A DNA stretch of 64,000 nucleotides from Datisca glomerata (Eukaryota > Streptophyta > Magnoliopsida > Cucurbitales > Datiscaceae). Each line of letters starts with the position of its first letter. The first letter of the stretch is position 1. Both the position numbers and the translations under genes were made by a program. Under the pieces are notes generated by a model. That model was given only the letters and a program-made list of their open reading frames with translations, ran no database searches and had not been told where the DNA came from. Location of the stretch: assembly GCA_003255025.1 (NCBI GenBank), contig QANY01009128.1, positions 69,536-133,535 on the forward strand. Direction: 5' to 3'. Positions 31,921 to 44,910 of the stretch are shown here, in pieces.

Positions 31921-33985
31921 AAGGCCAGATGACATTGTGATAGGAGACGGTACATGTTTGAACATCACGCATATTGGGAAGCCAACTATTTCCTCACCCA
32001 CCACCTCCTTGTCATTATCAAATGTTCTATGCGTTCCTTCTATGAAGCAAAACTTAATTTCTGTCTCTCAATTTTGCAATTCTAATAACACATCTATTGA
32101 ATTTTCCCCTCTTCTTTTTGTGTGAAGGATCTCACCACTCGCTTGGGGACAGAGCATGAATAATGTTTATGAGTGGAGCAGCTTGAGAAGTCAATGTCTG
32201 TGAGAAAGCAAGCTTGTATAGGAATAAAAGCATCCTTTGCGAATTGGCATGATTGTCTGGGTCACCCTTCCCCGAAAATTCTCGTCAAATTGTCTCCCAC
32301 AATAATCTTCCTATGTCCACCCCTTTGTCTTCGATATTTTGTGACTCTTGTCATTGTAATAAAAGCCATAATTTACCTTTTGGCACTTCCAATTTATAAA
32401 GTTCTTGTCCGTTGGACCTTATTTACATTAATGTTTGAGGACTTTCACCGATTCAATCAATTGATAGATTTTTCTACTATATTATCTTCGTTAATCATTT
32501 TATCAAAAATTCTAGATGGTAACCTGTATCTTATAAATATGAGGTCTTCACTATTTTCCCGAATTTCAAAAGAATGGTTAGAAAAATATTTTAAACCGAC
32601 AATTAACACCATTTATTCTTATGTGGGAAAGAATATCACAGCTTAAAGTCTGTGTTTGAATCCCATGGAATCCAACACCTTATTTCTCCACCATATCTCC
32701 CAACATATCGCTTCCGCTGAACGTCGACATCGACACATCATCAAAACTGGCTTACTCTCCTTCACCGTGCATCCTTACCTGTCACTTTGGTCATTTTCAT
32801 TCAAAACGGCTATTTATCTAATTAATAGTCTATCTACATCAATTCATAACAATAAATCTCTGTTTGAATGTTTATTCCAATCCCCACCCAATTATTCTAA
32901 ATTAAGAATCTTTGGATGTTTGTGCTATCTTACGACCCTATACAAATCACAAACTTGAACAAATATCGAAGTCCTGTCTTTTCCTTGGCTACTAGAATGT
33001 CCACAATTCCTATATCTGTTTTGAGCCCATTGATCATAAGTTCTGCTTCTCTAGACATGTTGAATTTATTTCACATTACTTTCCGTCCTTACCCACATTT
33101 ACAGAAAAGGATAAAATTAATTCTCACACTCTCTCACTTTGGTCAGCTCCCTCTCCCTCTCTTAAATCCTTATTTAGTGACGCCACATCATCAATCCAAC
33201 CCCAATTTCCTACAGACACATCATGCACCCATCTCCAACCCTTCACACTACACTTCCCTTTTCCTCACCCAATTTTTCTCAACATCTCATCCGCCCACCA
33301 GATTCGGTCCCCACACCCAATCATTCCATCCAATCTCCACCAAATATCTCTCCTATTATATCCCCACCAAATCAAATCTACCATTAAATCCCTACGGATT
33401 TTCCTCACCTACTTCCCACCACCCTCCATCCTCATCAACGCCCCAGTCACAGTCAAATATTCCCATTCCTGCTCAATCCACTCAACAATCACCCATTCGG
33501 CGACCCGAGATCACGCATCATGCTGGTAACGTTCTCATGCAATCAAGTGAGTCCTCACAAGACGCTGATAACTCTCTATCTGCCACCTCACATCAACATG
33601 ATTCCAGCTCCTACTCAAGTGATGAGCTCTCTAATGTGAGCCCTTCACACTTGTCCATCGAACCTGACCCAGCACCTACTCACAACATGCAAACACGGTC
33701 CAAAAATCAAATTTTCAAGCCTAAAAATTGTTTTCCCTCACCGCCACAAAGCACCCGATATCATCCCCACTTGAACCCACCTCTGTTACCACAGCCCTCA
33801 AAGATCCAAGGTGGCGTGATGCCATGAGTGATGAACTCAATGCGCTTATTAAAAACGGAACATGGGAGCTTGTACCGCGTAACTCTCCACAGAATATTAT
33901 GGGATGTAAATGGATATTCCGGATCAAACGGAATCCCAACGGTAGCATCGCTCGCTACAAGGCTTGTCTAGTTATTAAAGGTCCT
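31921..33985 (+). pseudogene. Ty1/copia gag-pol fragment 1, truncated
   Basis: Joined frames show the protease/pre-integrase junction (DGTCLNITHIGKPTI then LSNVLCVPSMKQNLISVSQF), the pre-integrase zinc region (WHDCLGHPSPKIL, then FCDSCHCNKSHNLPF), remnants of the integrase core, and the start of reverse transcriptase (PRWRDAMSDELNALIKNGTW, GCKWIFRIKRNPNGSIARYK). Similarity stops abruptly after about 33985, before the catalytic YVDD box. Frameshifts and stops are frequent. No LTR belongs to it visibly. It begins directly at the edge of the fold-back element. Confidence 0.85.
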
Positions 33986-34430
33986 CACTTGAATGTGAGA
34001 AACTTTGGAATTGCTTTAAGTCATCGAGTTACTTTAAAAGCTAAGACTTCTAAAGGTCATCCTATAGATGGACTGTTAGTCTATAGCAACCTTTAAGAGT
34101 CGATGCGTTGGTTAAACAATTAGATTGAAGTACATTGGAATCCCCCCATAAAGGCTAGTCAATGGGGTCAAGGTGATCAAAATCATTGGTGATTGGTTAA
34201 GTTAGATGTGGAGATATTTGAGTGTTAACCAAACGAGAGAAATCTCGATACGATAGGAGATAGTTTGGACTTCATCCTTCGATGAGAAAAGCTATCATTT
34301 TTTTATCATAACACCATGGAGGAACTATTTTTTTAATGGATTTTAAAATATTTAGTAGTTGTATCATATATCATACTTTCCTAAACAATTGAGCATTTAT
34401 TTACACCGCTTAATTTATTCTCTTCAGAAA
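33986..34430. other. Unassigned junction between two copia fragments
   Basis: No gene. A segment at 34280-34400 (ATCATAACACCATGGAGG) could be leader sequence of the second copia element. No primer-binding site (TGGTATCAGAGC) is present. Confidence 0.35.
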
Positions 34431-37400
34431 TCATGTTACTATCCCCTCTCTCAACTATTCTTAACGATATCAGATTCAACGATGAAAATTATGTGGATTG
34501 AAAACAAAATCTGGATATCATGTTGACGGTAGAAAAACACAAATTCGTGCTCACTACCCCTTGTCCTCTTGAGCATATTGCTGAATCGACTCAAAAGAAA
34601 AAGGATGCTTATGCTTCTTGGTTGCATTATGATGAAATTGCCAAATGTTACATCTTGACATCTATGAGTAATGTGTTGCAATAGCATCATAAGAACTTTG
34701 AGACCGCCGCACGTCATTGATATGATATTAAACATCACTGAAATGTTTAGGGATCATGGTCGTCAAGCCAGACAGGACAGCTATGCGTAACTTCATGAAC
34801 TGCAAGATGGAACTTGGAACTTCTATCAGAGAACATATGAAGTTGATCACAAGTTATCTGAACGAGATAAAAATCATGGGTGCTCAGGTCGATGGCGAGA
34901 CTCAAGTGAATATGATCCTAGATACTTTGCCTAGTACCTTTGAGAACTTCAAGCTTAATTATTCGATAAATAAGTTGAACTACTCTCTTTTGGAGCTCAT
35001 GAAGGAGCTGCAAGCTGTTGAGACCCTATTTGTGAAGGGCAAGAGGAAATCTGGAGAGCTTAACTTTATTGAAATTAGGCCTTCCACCTCTAGCTCTAAA
35101 AATAAACAGAGAAGGGGGCCAAGGAAAGCGAACAAGCAGAAGCCGAGAGCTGTCAAAGGCAAGAGCACCGTGAAGTTAGACAAGTCAAAAGACAAGTGTC
35201 ATCACTATGGAGCTGCTGGTAATTGGAAATGAAACTACCCAGAGTATCTCAAAGGGTTGAGATCTAAATGTATAGTATTGGTTATTGAGGCCTGTTATGT
35301 AGCTGACTCTGTTGCTCCCTACAGGGGTTCAGGAAAATCAGAAAGCTTGACGAGGATAAGTGCAGCTTCTGTTAGGAGAATAAAGCACTATTATCGACTA
35401 CATCAGTGGGAACCTTCAAATTATGTTTTGAGAAATATTTTATTACTTTACGTGATGTTTATTATGTCCCGAGTTTTAGGAAGAATTTGATTTTTATTGG
35501 TGCATTAATTGAGCAAGGATTTGATCTAAAATTCATTGATAAAGATATTGGTATTTTTTAAAATGAATGTTTAATTATTATCGCACAAATGATTAATAAA
35601 TTGTATCACGGAAAACCTGTAGTACCCATGATTTGTGACACTAAAGTGAATATCGATTCACATAAGGATCGTAAAAGGTTAAAGTATGACTCCACCGATC
35701 TAACCTATCTGCGGCACTTACGTATTGGACATATTGGCCTAGACAGGATTAAAAGACTAGTGTTTGCAATCTTTAAGTGTGGGTTCACTACCCACATGTG
35801 AATTCTGTATAGAAGGTAAACTGACCAAGAGACATTTTTCATCAAAAGGTGAAAGAACCACTCAATGCCATGAACTCATACATAGTGATGAATATGGGCC
35901 ATTGACTATCCAAGTAAGAGGAAGTTATGAATACTTCGTAACCTTCACTAACGACTACTCACATTTTGGTCATGTTTATCTAATACATCAAAAGTCTAAA
36001 AGTTTGAAAAAGTTCAATGAATATAAGGTCTTGGTTGAAAAGTAATTAGAAAAATAAATCAAAATACTATATTCTGATCGTGGTGGAGAGTACTTGCTAG
36101 GAGAGTTCGAGGACTTTTTTAAGGAAGAATGTATTATTTCTCAACTTACAGCACCTGGTACGCACAACAAAATGGTGTGTCAGAGAGAAGAAATCAAACT
36201 GTGATAGATATGGTTAGATCCATAATGAGTTACTCATCCCTCACATATTTGTTCTGAGGTTATGCCTTACTAACAACGGCATATATTCTGAACCAAGTTC
36301 CGTCAAAGATGGTGCTTTGTACACCATATGAAAGATGGTATGGGAAAAGTTGTCCGTTCACCATTTTCAAATATGGGGTTGCCCAGTACATGTTCTAAGA
36401 TCGAAGACAAGAAAGTTCGCAAGTCGTTCAGAATTGTGCATGTTTGTAGGATATCTTCTGGGAATGAAGGGGTATATATTCTATAATACGACTGACAAGA
36501 AAACATTCGTTAACACGAATGCTCATTTTCTTGAACTGTACAGTCGAGAAGCACAATTGTGCTAGAGGAATTATTGAGTGGGAGAACACTGACTCCCCAA
36601 TCAGAAATTGTTTCTGATTCAATTATGGAAGAACCACGACAGGAGCTAGAGACTATGGAGTCTCAATGTAGTGGGAGAGTTGTGAGACAACCTGAAAGGT
36701 ACATGTCATATGGAGAAGCTTTAATAGTTGTCTCAGACAAGGACCTAGATGAACCAATCTCTTACTCAGAGGCCATGACTGGTCCTGAATCAAAGTTATG
36801 GCAGGAAGCCATGAATGTTGAGATACATTTGATGTACTCGAACAAAGTTTGGAAACTTGTAGATCCTCCTGAAAGGATAAAACTCATAGGATGCAAATGG
36901 ATTTATAAGAAGAAAAGAGGTTTGGATGGAAATGTAGAGACATTTAAAGTTAGTCTAGTAGCCAAGGGCTACACCCAAAAGGAAGGTATAGACTACGAGG
37001 ATACCTTCTCACCGGTATCTATACTTAAATTCATCTGAATCCTTTTGTCCATTGTTGCTGCCATTGATTATGAAATTTGACAAAACAACGTCAAGACTTC
37101 CTTTTTGAATGGTAATATTGAAGAGCGCATTTATATGACTCAACCAGACGGGTTCATGGAGAAAGGTCAAGAGGGCAAAGTTTACGAATTGTAGAAGTTC
37201 ATTTATGGACTTAAGCAATCATCACGGTCGTGGAATATTAGATTCGACGAAACTGTTAAGAACTATGGTTTTGAACAGTTGGCGGACGAACCCTGTGTGT
37301 ATAAGTTGATACATGAAGGCTGGTGGTTTTTCTAGTCTTGTACGTAGATGATAATCTACTCATTGGGAATGGTGTAGGAAAATTGTCTGATGTCAAGTTT

Positions 37401-38255
37401 TGACTTGCAAAGCAATTTGACATGAAGAATCTTAGAAAAACTGCATTTGTCTTAGGTATTCAGATCTTTTGAGATCAGAAGAATATACAATTGGCACTTT
37501 CTCGAGCATCTTATATTGATAAGGTGTTTAATCGTTTCAGTATACAAAACTCCAATAAGAGGTTTCTTCCCTTTAGACATGGAGTCAATCTCTCCAAGGA
37601 GCAGCCTCTCAAGACTCATCAAGAAGAGGAAGACATGAGAATGATACCCTATGCCTCAGCAGTGGGAAGCCTCATGTACGCAATACTTTGCACTAGACCT
37701 AATACTTGTTATACCGTGGGCGTAGTAAGTCATTTTCAATATAATCCTAGAATCGAGTATTGGAATGTCGTCAAACATATCCTTAAGTATCTTAGGATTA
37801 CAAGAAATTACATACTTGTGTATTCATGTAGTGACTTTCATATGACCGGGTATACATATTCTGATTTTCAAGCTGATAAGGACTCCAAGAGGTCCAGTTC
37901 AGGATCTATGTTCATCCTGAATGGTGGAGTAGTTGTATGGAGAAGTATCAAGCAATCTTGCATTACTGATTCTACCATAGAAGTTGAATATGTGGCAGCT
38001 TGTAAAGCTGTAAATGAGGTCATATGGCTTAGAAAGTTCTTGAAAACTCTAGAAGTTATTCCAGACGTTGACAAGCCCATGTCACTTTATTGTGATAACA
38101 GTGGGGCTATAGCAAATTCTAAGGAACCTAGAAACCATAAGAGATCCAAACACATAAAACGTAAGTATCACTTGATTATAGAGATTGTTCAACGTGGATA
38201 CGTTGAGGTTACGCATATCTCAACGGTCAACAACCTGGCAGATCCATTCACGTAG
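34431..38255 (+). pseudogene. Copia gag-pol polyprotein, multiply broken
   Basis: Gag: a UBN2-like domain (FKLNYSINKLNYSLLELMKE, 34756-35232) with a damaged zinc knuckle (CHHYGAAGNWK). Pre-integrase: YLRHLRIGHIGLDRIKRL near 35720 and CEFCIEGKLTKRHF near 35810. Integrase: HSDEYGPL, FTNDYS, SDRGGEYL near 36075, and QQNGVSERRNQT near 36165, shifted by a small deletion. Reverse transcriptase: AMNVEIHLMYSNKVWKLV, GCKWIYKKKRG, FLNGNIEERIYM, and the catalytic YVDD at about 37342 in a third frame. RNase H: 37680-38255 (YSDFQADKDSKRSSSGS, DSTIEVEYVAACKA, ending NNLADPFT). Stops and frameshifts interrupt every domain. Confidence 0.9.
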
Positions 38256-38340
38256 ACTTTAAGCATTAAAGTTTTTATGGTCATCTGGAGGGCTTGGTAA
38301 TAAGAGATTGTACACGCATACTTTAGTCCAAGTGGGTGAT

Positions 38341-40169
38341 TGTTGGAATATGTTCATAAAGTAACGTGTAACAACTTTTTATTTGTATTTAGTTATTTCT
38401 CAAACATTTATATTACTAAATTTTTTATGAATAAATTAAAAGTTTTATTTTATATTAAAGCATGTTTATAAATTCTTCTGAAATAGTTTAGAACGATATT
38501 CGCAGTCTTAGGATCGACTGGACAATCGAATCTGATTATGACTGTTAGGTTGAATCGTTGGATGTCAGTCTTGGGGCATAAGAGTGGAGACTCAAATGGT
38601 TAACCTAGACATGTTATGAACATGTTGAATATACTGGTAACAAATTAGTTTAGAGCCTAAAACCGTTTATCTAACTCTAAATCTAATTGTTACACCTTAA
38701 GGGTATTTTCATAATTAACTTAATCTTGAGGTGAATATGAAACTTGATTTGGTTAGTTGCAATATTTGATATATCAAATGTGTGAACTCGAATTGCTAGA
38801 AAATCCCTCAGCTGTTGGGATTGTAATTTAATTAAGTAGGAGTTGCATGATTCACATATATAAAAATTCATGGTTGGATTGCGAAAGCAACAATATCACA
38901 TTATGCTTTATTGATGGGTGTGTGAATAAATTAACTTGGTCAAGTATTCGATGAAATGAGTCATTGAATAAGACTTGCCAATTGTACGAGACAATTCACT
39001 ATAATATCTTTCTTATTCACAGTCGATAAAGGAATTAAGAAAATAATAACAAGAGGGGTAAAATAGTAATTTTACATTCCATTCTTGTTACAAATATTCA
39101 TGATGGATGTTATGTTATAATATTATGTGGACCATGAAATTTAAAGTTTATTTACACCAACAGAAAATGTAGCGCGCATGTATCGAGAGTTGATTCGACA
39201 TCGAGCCTATAGTGGAGTCGTACGATATACGAATTAAATAGGTCGAGAATTTATGGTGATAAATTCACAGGATATTTGAATCCTAAGCTTTGTTATGTGG
39301 GTCCATTAAGTCTCAGAAATAGCTTAGAGAATAGGAATAGAAAAATGAACTAAGTTGGACCAAAATGTGTTTTGGTGTCAAAGCATATTTTCTACACCTA
39401 TATGTGATAGGTGATGTCACTTGAGTTAGTTAAGTATAATTGTTGTTTTGAATTAATTATTTTATTATTTTCTAATGATTAGATAATTAGTTAAATAAAA
39501 TAAATTTATTTGTTAATTGATAATGATCAATTATATTTATCAATTGGATTGATAAATTTTGACACAACTAAAACTCTAGGAGATCATGTAATTTTCAGCA
39601 ATAATAGATAGTTAGGGGAATTTTCAAATTTTTTATAATATATGAGTTTATTTATAAATACTGAAAATTATCCTTTGATAAAAATCTATTAGCAATTTGA
39701 TTGTAAAGAGATAATGAGGATAAAATACAGTTGTTGTTATCAACATAAAAGGGAAGAGAAAAATGTTTTCTCCTTTCACTACTGTTGCCGCCAAAACTAA
39801 TCATAAGAAGGTAAGATTTGATTTTTCTTCTTCAATCGTTTTGAGAGCCCACACTCAAATTTATACGTAAAATTCTTCTCAATATATTTCTGAAATTAAC
39901 GGATGGTTGTTGGTAGACTAATTCGAAAATCATTTATGGAATATCAAATTCGTGATTTTGATCTTAAAGCTTGAAGAACACGAAGAACGCTCGAGTGAGT
40001 TCCACCAGTTCATAAATTCTCCGATACAGAGTAAAGGTGAAAAATCATTTTTCCTTAATCTATTCATTTTAATATCATATATTCATGATCAAACTAAAAT
40101 TAGTTTTAAATTATTTAATATGATTAAATAAGTTAAATCAAAATTTTTTTATATTCCGCTCACGAACCA
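38341..40169 (+). repeat. 3' LTR of copia element 2
   Basis: Starts TGTTGGAATATG directly after the purine-rich tract and probably ends CACGAACCA at 40169 (TG...CA). ATATTCCGCTCACGAACCA resembles copia LTR ends known from other plants. The length of 1829 bp is long but plausible. The following bases TTGGTA match the first bases of a copia primer-binding site, so an LTR-to-internal junction is also possible. Confidence 0.65.
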
Positions 40170-40215
40170 TTGGTAGTTCAAATCTAATTTTCTTTAATTT
40201 TAAAACCGATCGATC

Positions 40216-40720
40216 CTAGCAGAGCTGTATTGGATAATGTCTCGAATGCATAATGTGCAATAAGACAAGCGAATGCGGCTTACCTAGTTCCTTTGTCCCG
40301 AAGACATGGAATGTACAGCTCATCTCAAAGAAGTCAACAAGAACCACATATGTCTCGATATCAACCATATACGTCTCATCAAGAGCCATACATGCTGCCG
40401 ACCTTTTATACATTTGGAGGTGAGTCAGTAACTCAACTTGGTTTCACTTCTAAACCATTTCATCAACCCCAATGTCGTAGAAGAGGGCGAGGTGTAGCCC
40501 CCAGAGGAGAAGGTAGAAGTCATCCCCAAAACTCGCCTATTATGGAATATGTTCCTATTGTGAAGGAAGACACACATATTATGGTGGAAGACCCGCCTAT
40601 TGTAGAGGAAAACGCACATGTTGTAGAGGAAGATCCGTCACAAGTATCTCAATTACAAATATATGAAAGACGTGTAAGAAGAATAAGAAGACGATCACAT
40701 TGTGGAACATGATGGACTTA
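40216..40720 (+). pseudogene. Possible C-terminal end of a transposon-borne plant mobile domain (PMD) protein
   Basis: The frame from about 40216 to 40712 encodes a low-complexity chain: LSRRHGMYSSSQRSQQ, repeated EDPPIVEEN-type acidic units, and an Arg-rich tail RRVRRIRRRSHCGT. Similar tails (RRRRPPHCGT) end many PMD or phosphatase-7-long-form-like proteins spread by plant transposons. The mobile domain itself is not present here. Assignment is by resemblance of the tail only. Confidence 0.35.
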
Positions 40721-40999
40721 TTTGTATTACGTAACAAACTTTTTTAGAGTAATCAATGTGTTTGGATTTGTAATGATGTTATTGATAATATTGGATTTGT
40801 AATGATCTTTTGAGTCATATATTTGTCTTTATATTTTATAATTTGTTAAAAATGTAGGCTGCTTATTGAATGTGTTGGGATATAAGATTATAAAATGTTC
40901 TACAGGTTGATTTTCATAGGCAAGTTTGATTTTATTGTTGAAATGGACTATGCATGTTTGATTTTATTGTTGAAATGGGTGAAGTTTGAGAAGGCTAAC

Positions 41000-41200
41000 A
41001 GGGGGAGGGGGAAAGACTAAAATCCTCTTTGCAAAAGACGATTTCAGAAAAATGTAATAACTGAAATCTTCTTTTGTTAAGACGATTTCACTGGCCTTAT
41101 TACGGGACCGTTGGCCAATAATGAAATCGTCTTTTGCAAAGATGATTTTGTCCAACAAGAAATCGTCTTTGCAAAAGATGATTTTCAATGTGTCTAAAAC
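41000..41200. repeat. Cluster of AAATCGTCTTTTGC / GCAAAAGACGATTT dyads
   Basis: At least five half-sites in alternating orientation between 41020 and 41185; two pairs form near-perfect dyads around TTTGCAAA. It lies just downstream of the PMD-like tail. Confidence 0.7.
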
Positions 41201-41788
41201 CACCACATTTTAGGAATTTTTCTTAAAAGAACTGTACAAGTGCCAAAAACCCAACTAATAAGCAAAGTTTCGATAGGATGGACTATTCATTTATGTAGGG
41301 TATATGGTATTCCTCTCGAATAACCAATCCTTCTAACTGAATCCTTTCCATACAACTCAAAAGCTTTTATTAAGGAATACATATTCCATTTTCGTTAGAA
41401 TTTCTATCAATCAAACATCCCCCCTTAGTATTGGATTAGTTAACATTATCGTTACTGAGTTTTTTCCCTTTTCTTTTTTTTTTGTCAAAATACATTTCCT
41501 TAGTTAGACTATACATGCATCTATTTTTATATTTATGTTTAAGGCTTTAACTCTTGCAAATTAAAAAAACTCATTTTAACTCTTATAAATTTCTTACTTT
41601 TAGGCCTATTTACCGCTTTTTACTCTGTCATCGCTTGTAAAAAGTACCTACTAGCCAGAGTCCCGTCCCCCTGCCATTTATTGCTTAGCATGATGATGAT
41701 GATGATTGATGGTGTCAGATTAATGAGAGTAGGTGAGGTGGTCTGTGAATCATGCATGTATTTATGTATATATGATTATCCATATGAT
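41201..41788. other. No gene seen
   Basis: AT-rich sequence with a run of ATGATG at about 41690-41705. It ends at the target duplication of the LTR element. Confidence 0.5.
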
Positions 41789-41793
41789 ATGGA

Positions 41794-42729
41794 TGAACAA
41801 GAAAAAACCACTCAAGACATGTGTGTAGAAAGAACGCTGAAACGGGGGACCTCGTTAGAACGACAAAGAACACTGAAGCGGGAGACCTTGTCAAAACAGG
41901 AAAGAAGGATAAAGCGAGGAACCTTCGCTTTCAAAATGGGGGACTATCACTTCTGGAACGGAGGGACAATCGCTTCTGGAATGGGTGGACAATCACTTTT
42001 GAAACGGGTGACTATCGCTTCTAGAAGGGGGGACAATCACTTCTAGAATGGGTGACTATCGCTTCTAGAACGGGTGACTGTCACTTCTGGAATGAGGGGA
42101 CTATCGCTTCCAGAACGGGGGACCATCACTCTCAGAACGGGAACCGACATCTTGATGACAGGAGATCATCGCTTCTAGAATGGGAAATGACATTTCAAGA
42201 ATGAGGAATCATTATCTCTTGGACAAGACATGCCATCAAAATGGAAAGCGGGGGTTCACACTGACAGTCAAGTGGTTGTGATTGATTGGCTCAAACCATG
42301 AGAAACCACCAAGTGTCTATGACTGATTGAGTTGCTGAGGACAAAAGAGCTTAAAGGAATGAGCAAAGTAAAGGAGTCTACGCTTGAAAGCAATCCCATC
42401 AGCCGAAAGCATAGGAGATGCGATCATCTCCTTATTATTATTATTATTATAATTGTAAGGCCTATAAGTACATGTTCATGTAAAAGAAGAGGAGGCGAGG
42501 AAGAGACCTAAGCAAACCTCAACTAAAGGCATTGCCCTTCATCTCTTCACTCATCAACAACAATATAAAATCCTTGACACAAGTGAATATCAACAATTTT
42601 TCATGGTTTTTCTTCCCCTTAAGGATTTTTCACGTAAATGATGGTGTCTTTATTCTCTCTTTCTTTCTTCAAATTATGAACTTTATAATTTGTTCATAGA
42701 GGTTTTCCATACCGAAAAAATCATTTACA
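41794..42729 (+). repeat. 5' LTR of the non-autonomous element
   Basis: 936 bp. It contains a minisatellite of about 20-bp units (GGGTGACTATCGCTTCTAGAA, 41940-42180), a (TTA)n tract at about 42432-42450, a TATA-like CCTATAAGTA at 42461, and the same GACAGTCAAGTGGTTGTGATT block as the 3' LTR. Confidence 0.9.
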
Positions 42730-42899
42730 TTTTGGTATTTTCATTGAGAGTAATAGAAAAATTCAAGAAATCCCTCCCAAAATGCCAAAAACCAAATCAA
42801 ACGCCCCCTAAACAATGAAAGTGAGAAAAGATTTGGAAACAGGTTGGAAGCAGAGATGGGAACGACAACAAGTACAAAACTGGAAACATATTTGATTGG

Positions 42900-43680
42900 C
42901 TTATTTCTTTTACATCATTATATACTTCTAAAAAAAAGAGGAAGGAGATCAGAAAAGAAATTCATTCGAATAAATGATGAGTAAAAAAATCAGAGCGGAT
43001 AAGAAAAGAAAACCTCAGAAAGTTTGAAAGAGCTCAGAAAGTTCACAAAAACTCATAAAATTCAGACCAGAAAAACTCATAAAGTTTAGATAAAAAAAGG
43101 CTCAGAAAGCTCATATCAGAAAGCTCATAAAGTAAAATAAAAGGCTTCAGAAAAGTTGAAGTCAGAGCTTCAAAAAAGTCAAAGTCAGAGATTCAAAACG
43201 AAATAGTTGAAGTTCGAATCAGAGAAACTTCATCTTTTCAGAAAAGAAAAAGTTAGAGTGTTTGAATTTCAGAACATAAATCTATAAGTATTTCAGAAAA
43301 GAAATTCGTTAGAAAAGAAAAAAGAGTTAGGAAGGAATTTCAGAGCAAAAACTTCAGAGTAAAAAGCTAAGCAAAGAAGACCACATTCAAACTTCTTAGG
43401 AAGGGAAAGTCAAGAAAGTTGCCACTTAAATGTTTCAGAATGAGAAAACCAAGGAGACTGCATTCAAGTTTTAGAACGGGAAGACCAAAAAAGAGAAAGC
43501 TAGGACTTAAGCAAATTCAGTCATTCAAAAGGAATTTATGAGTGCAGGAAAATAAAAGATGAACAAACAATGAGAACGTAGACATCCTGACTACGGGAAC
43601 AGAGACGTCGTGATGACGTGAACATAAATGTCTTAACAACGAAAGTGACAACGGGAACGGAAATGGAAACTAAAACAAAA
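42900..43680. repeat. Purine-rich internal sequence with short reiterated units
   Basis: Reiterated CAGAAAGTT, CTCATAAAG, TTCAGAAAAG and GAAGTCAGAG units. Strand asymmetry is strong (few pyrimidines on the plus strand), which causes spurious antisense open frames. No coding homology. Confidence 0.6.
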
Positions 43681-44149
43681 AAAGTTGGAAGTATAATTAC
43701 ATGGTGAGTCACATAATCATAAGGATATGAGAGTATGCTTCATGAAGAATCTTATGGAAAGAGCTATATATCAAAAGTAAACTTAATATTTAATTTCTTT
43801 TTAAACTGTATATACTTCCATAGCATATTATATATCTTTAAAAGATATAGATGTCTACTGCTTGAAGAATTTATAGAACTTGATTCAGAGCTCCCGAACA
43901 AGAGTTATAATACTTTTTAAGAAGGTTGTTCAAGAAGATAGATTATGTAGAACATACAGATTTGAAAATTATACAGCATCAATTGAAGCTAATTACATGG
44001 AGGATTATATACTACCGGATGCATATATATGATAATCAACATTTAGAAGAATCTTATAGAATTTGATTTGGAACTCTCAATCAAAACTTATGACATGATA
44101 ACGTGCATGATGTCAACTCTTTATCTTCTTCGACAATATAACTATGGAC

Positions 44150-44590
44150 GTAAGTCGTTGTGAGGGATAATTCATAACTCCTACTCTCAGAAGGATATAA
44201 GGGCATAAGTCTTTGGGAGGGGTAATTCATAAGTCCTACTCTCAGAAGGAAATCAAATCGGGGCCATGGTTTCACTGAAAGAGCCTAAGTCCTTGAGAGC
44301 GTCTATGTTCGCTGTTCTCAAAAGGAAATCAAAACATGACCATGGTTCCACTAAAGGATCCTAAATCCTTGGGAGCCTCTACATACGCCGTTCTTAGAAG
44401 AAAATTGAAAAGGTGCCATGGTTCTACCGAAGGAGCCTAAGTTCTTGGGAGCGTCTACTACGCTTTTCTCAGAAGAAAATTGAAACGGGGTGATAGTTCC
44501 ACCGAATGAGCCTAAGTCCTTTGGAGCGTCTATGTAAGCCGTTCTCAGAAGAAAATTGAAACGAGGCCATGGTTCCACTGAAGGAGCAAA
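44150..44590. repeat. Tandem repeats of about 70-79 bp in the internal region
   Basis: At least four units of about 77 bp marked by GGTTCCACTGAAGGAGCCTA and TTCTCAGAAGAAAATTGAAA (starts near 44264, 44341, 44416, 44493), preceded by two shorter related units with TAATTCATAACTCCTACTC (44170-44250). Confidence 0.8.
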
Positions 44591-44594
44591 AAAT

Positions 44595-44910
44595 TGGAAA
44601 AAGTAATGTTTTTAGAACGGGGAAGTCTGAAAAATAGAAAAGGAAACATCTTTAGAAACGGGAAAGTCTGGAGGACGGAAAAGGAAACATCTTCAGAAAC
44701 AGGAAAGTCTAGAGAACGGAAAATGAAATGTCTTAAGAATGGTAAAATGTTCATAATGGAAAAAGGAAATGACTTCAGAACTAGAAAGTCTGAAGAACGG
44801 AAAAGAAAACATCTTTAGTCTGAAGAACGGAAAAACAAATGTCTTAAGAACGGGAAAATCTTCAGAACACAAAAGAAAAGAAGTTAAGAACTTCATAACG
44901 GAAAAGAAAA
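44595..44910. repeat. Tandem repeats of about 45 bp in the internal region
   Basis: Units of the type GAACGGAAAAGGAAACATC, TTTAGAAACGGGAAAGTCTG repeated about seven times with variation. Followed by purine-rich sequence with GAGAAAAGAAGAGCTGAG units to about 45090. Confidence 0.75.

Larger units (their letters stand above)
34431..40169 (+). mobile_element. Ty1/copia element 2, 5' LTR missing, 3' LTR kept
   Basis: Gag, protease, integrase, reverse transcriptase and RNase H remnants appear in the usual copia order (34431-38255), then a purine-rich AGTGGGTGAT (38331-38340), then an LTR that starts TGTTGGAATATG at 38341. No copy of this LTR is found upstream, so the 5' end is lost. Confidence 0.85.

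Noticed and set aside
32916..33827. 303-codon open frame rich in Pro and Ser
   Set aside because: It is mostly the variable linker between integrase and reverse transcriptase of the copia fragment, read partly out of frame, not an independent gene.
39100..40010. Possible separate small gene within the copia LTR
   Set aside because: The sequence is continuous with the LTR (CGAGCCTATAGTGGAGTCGT-type blocks are usual in such LTRs) and has no open frame of note.
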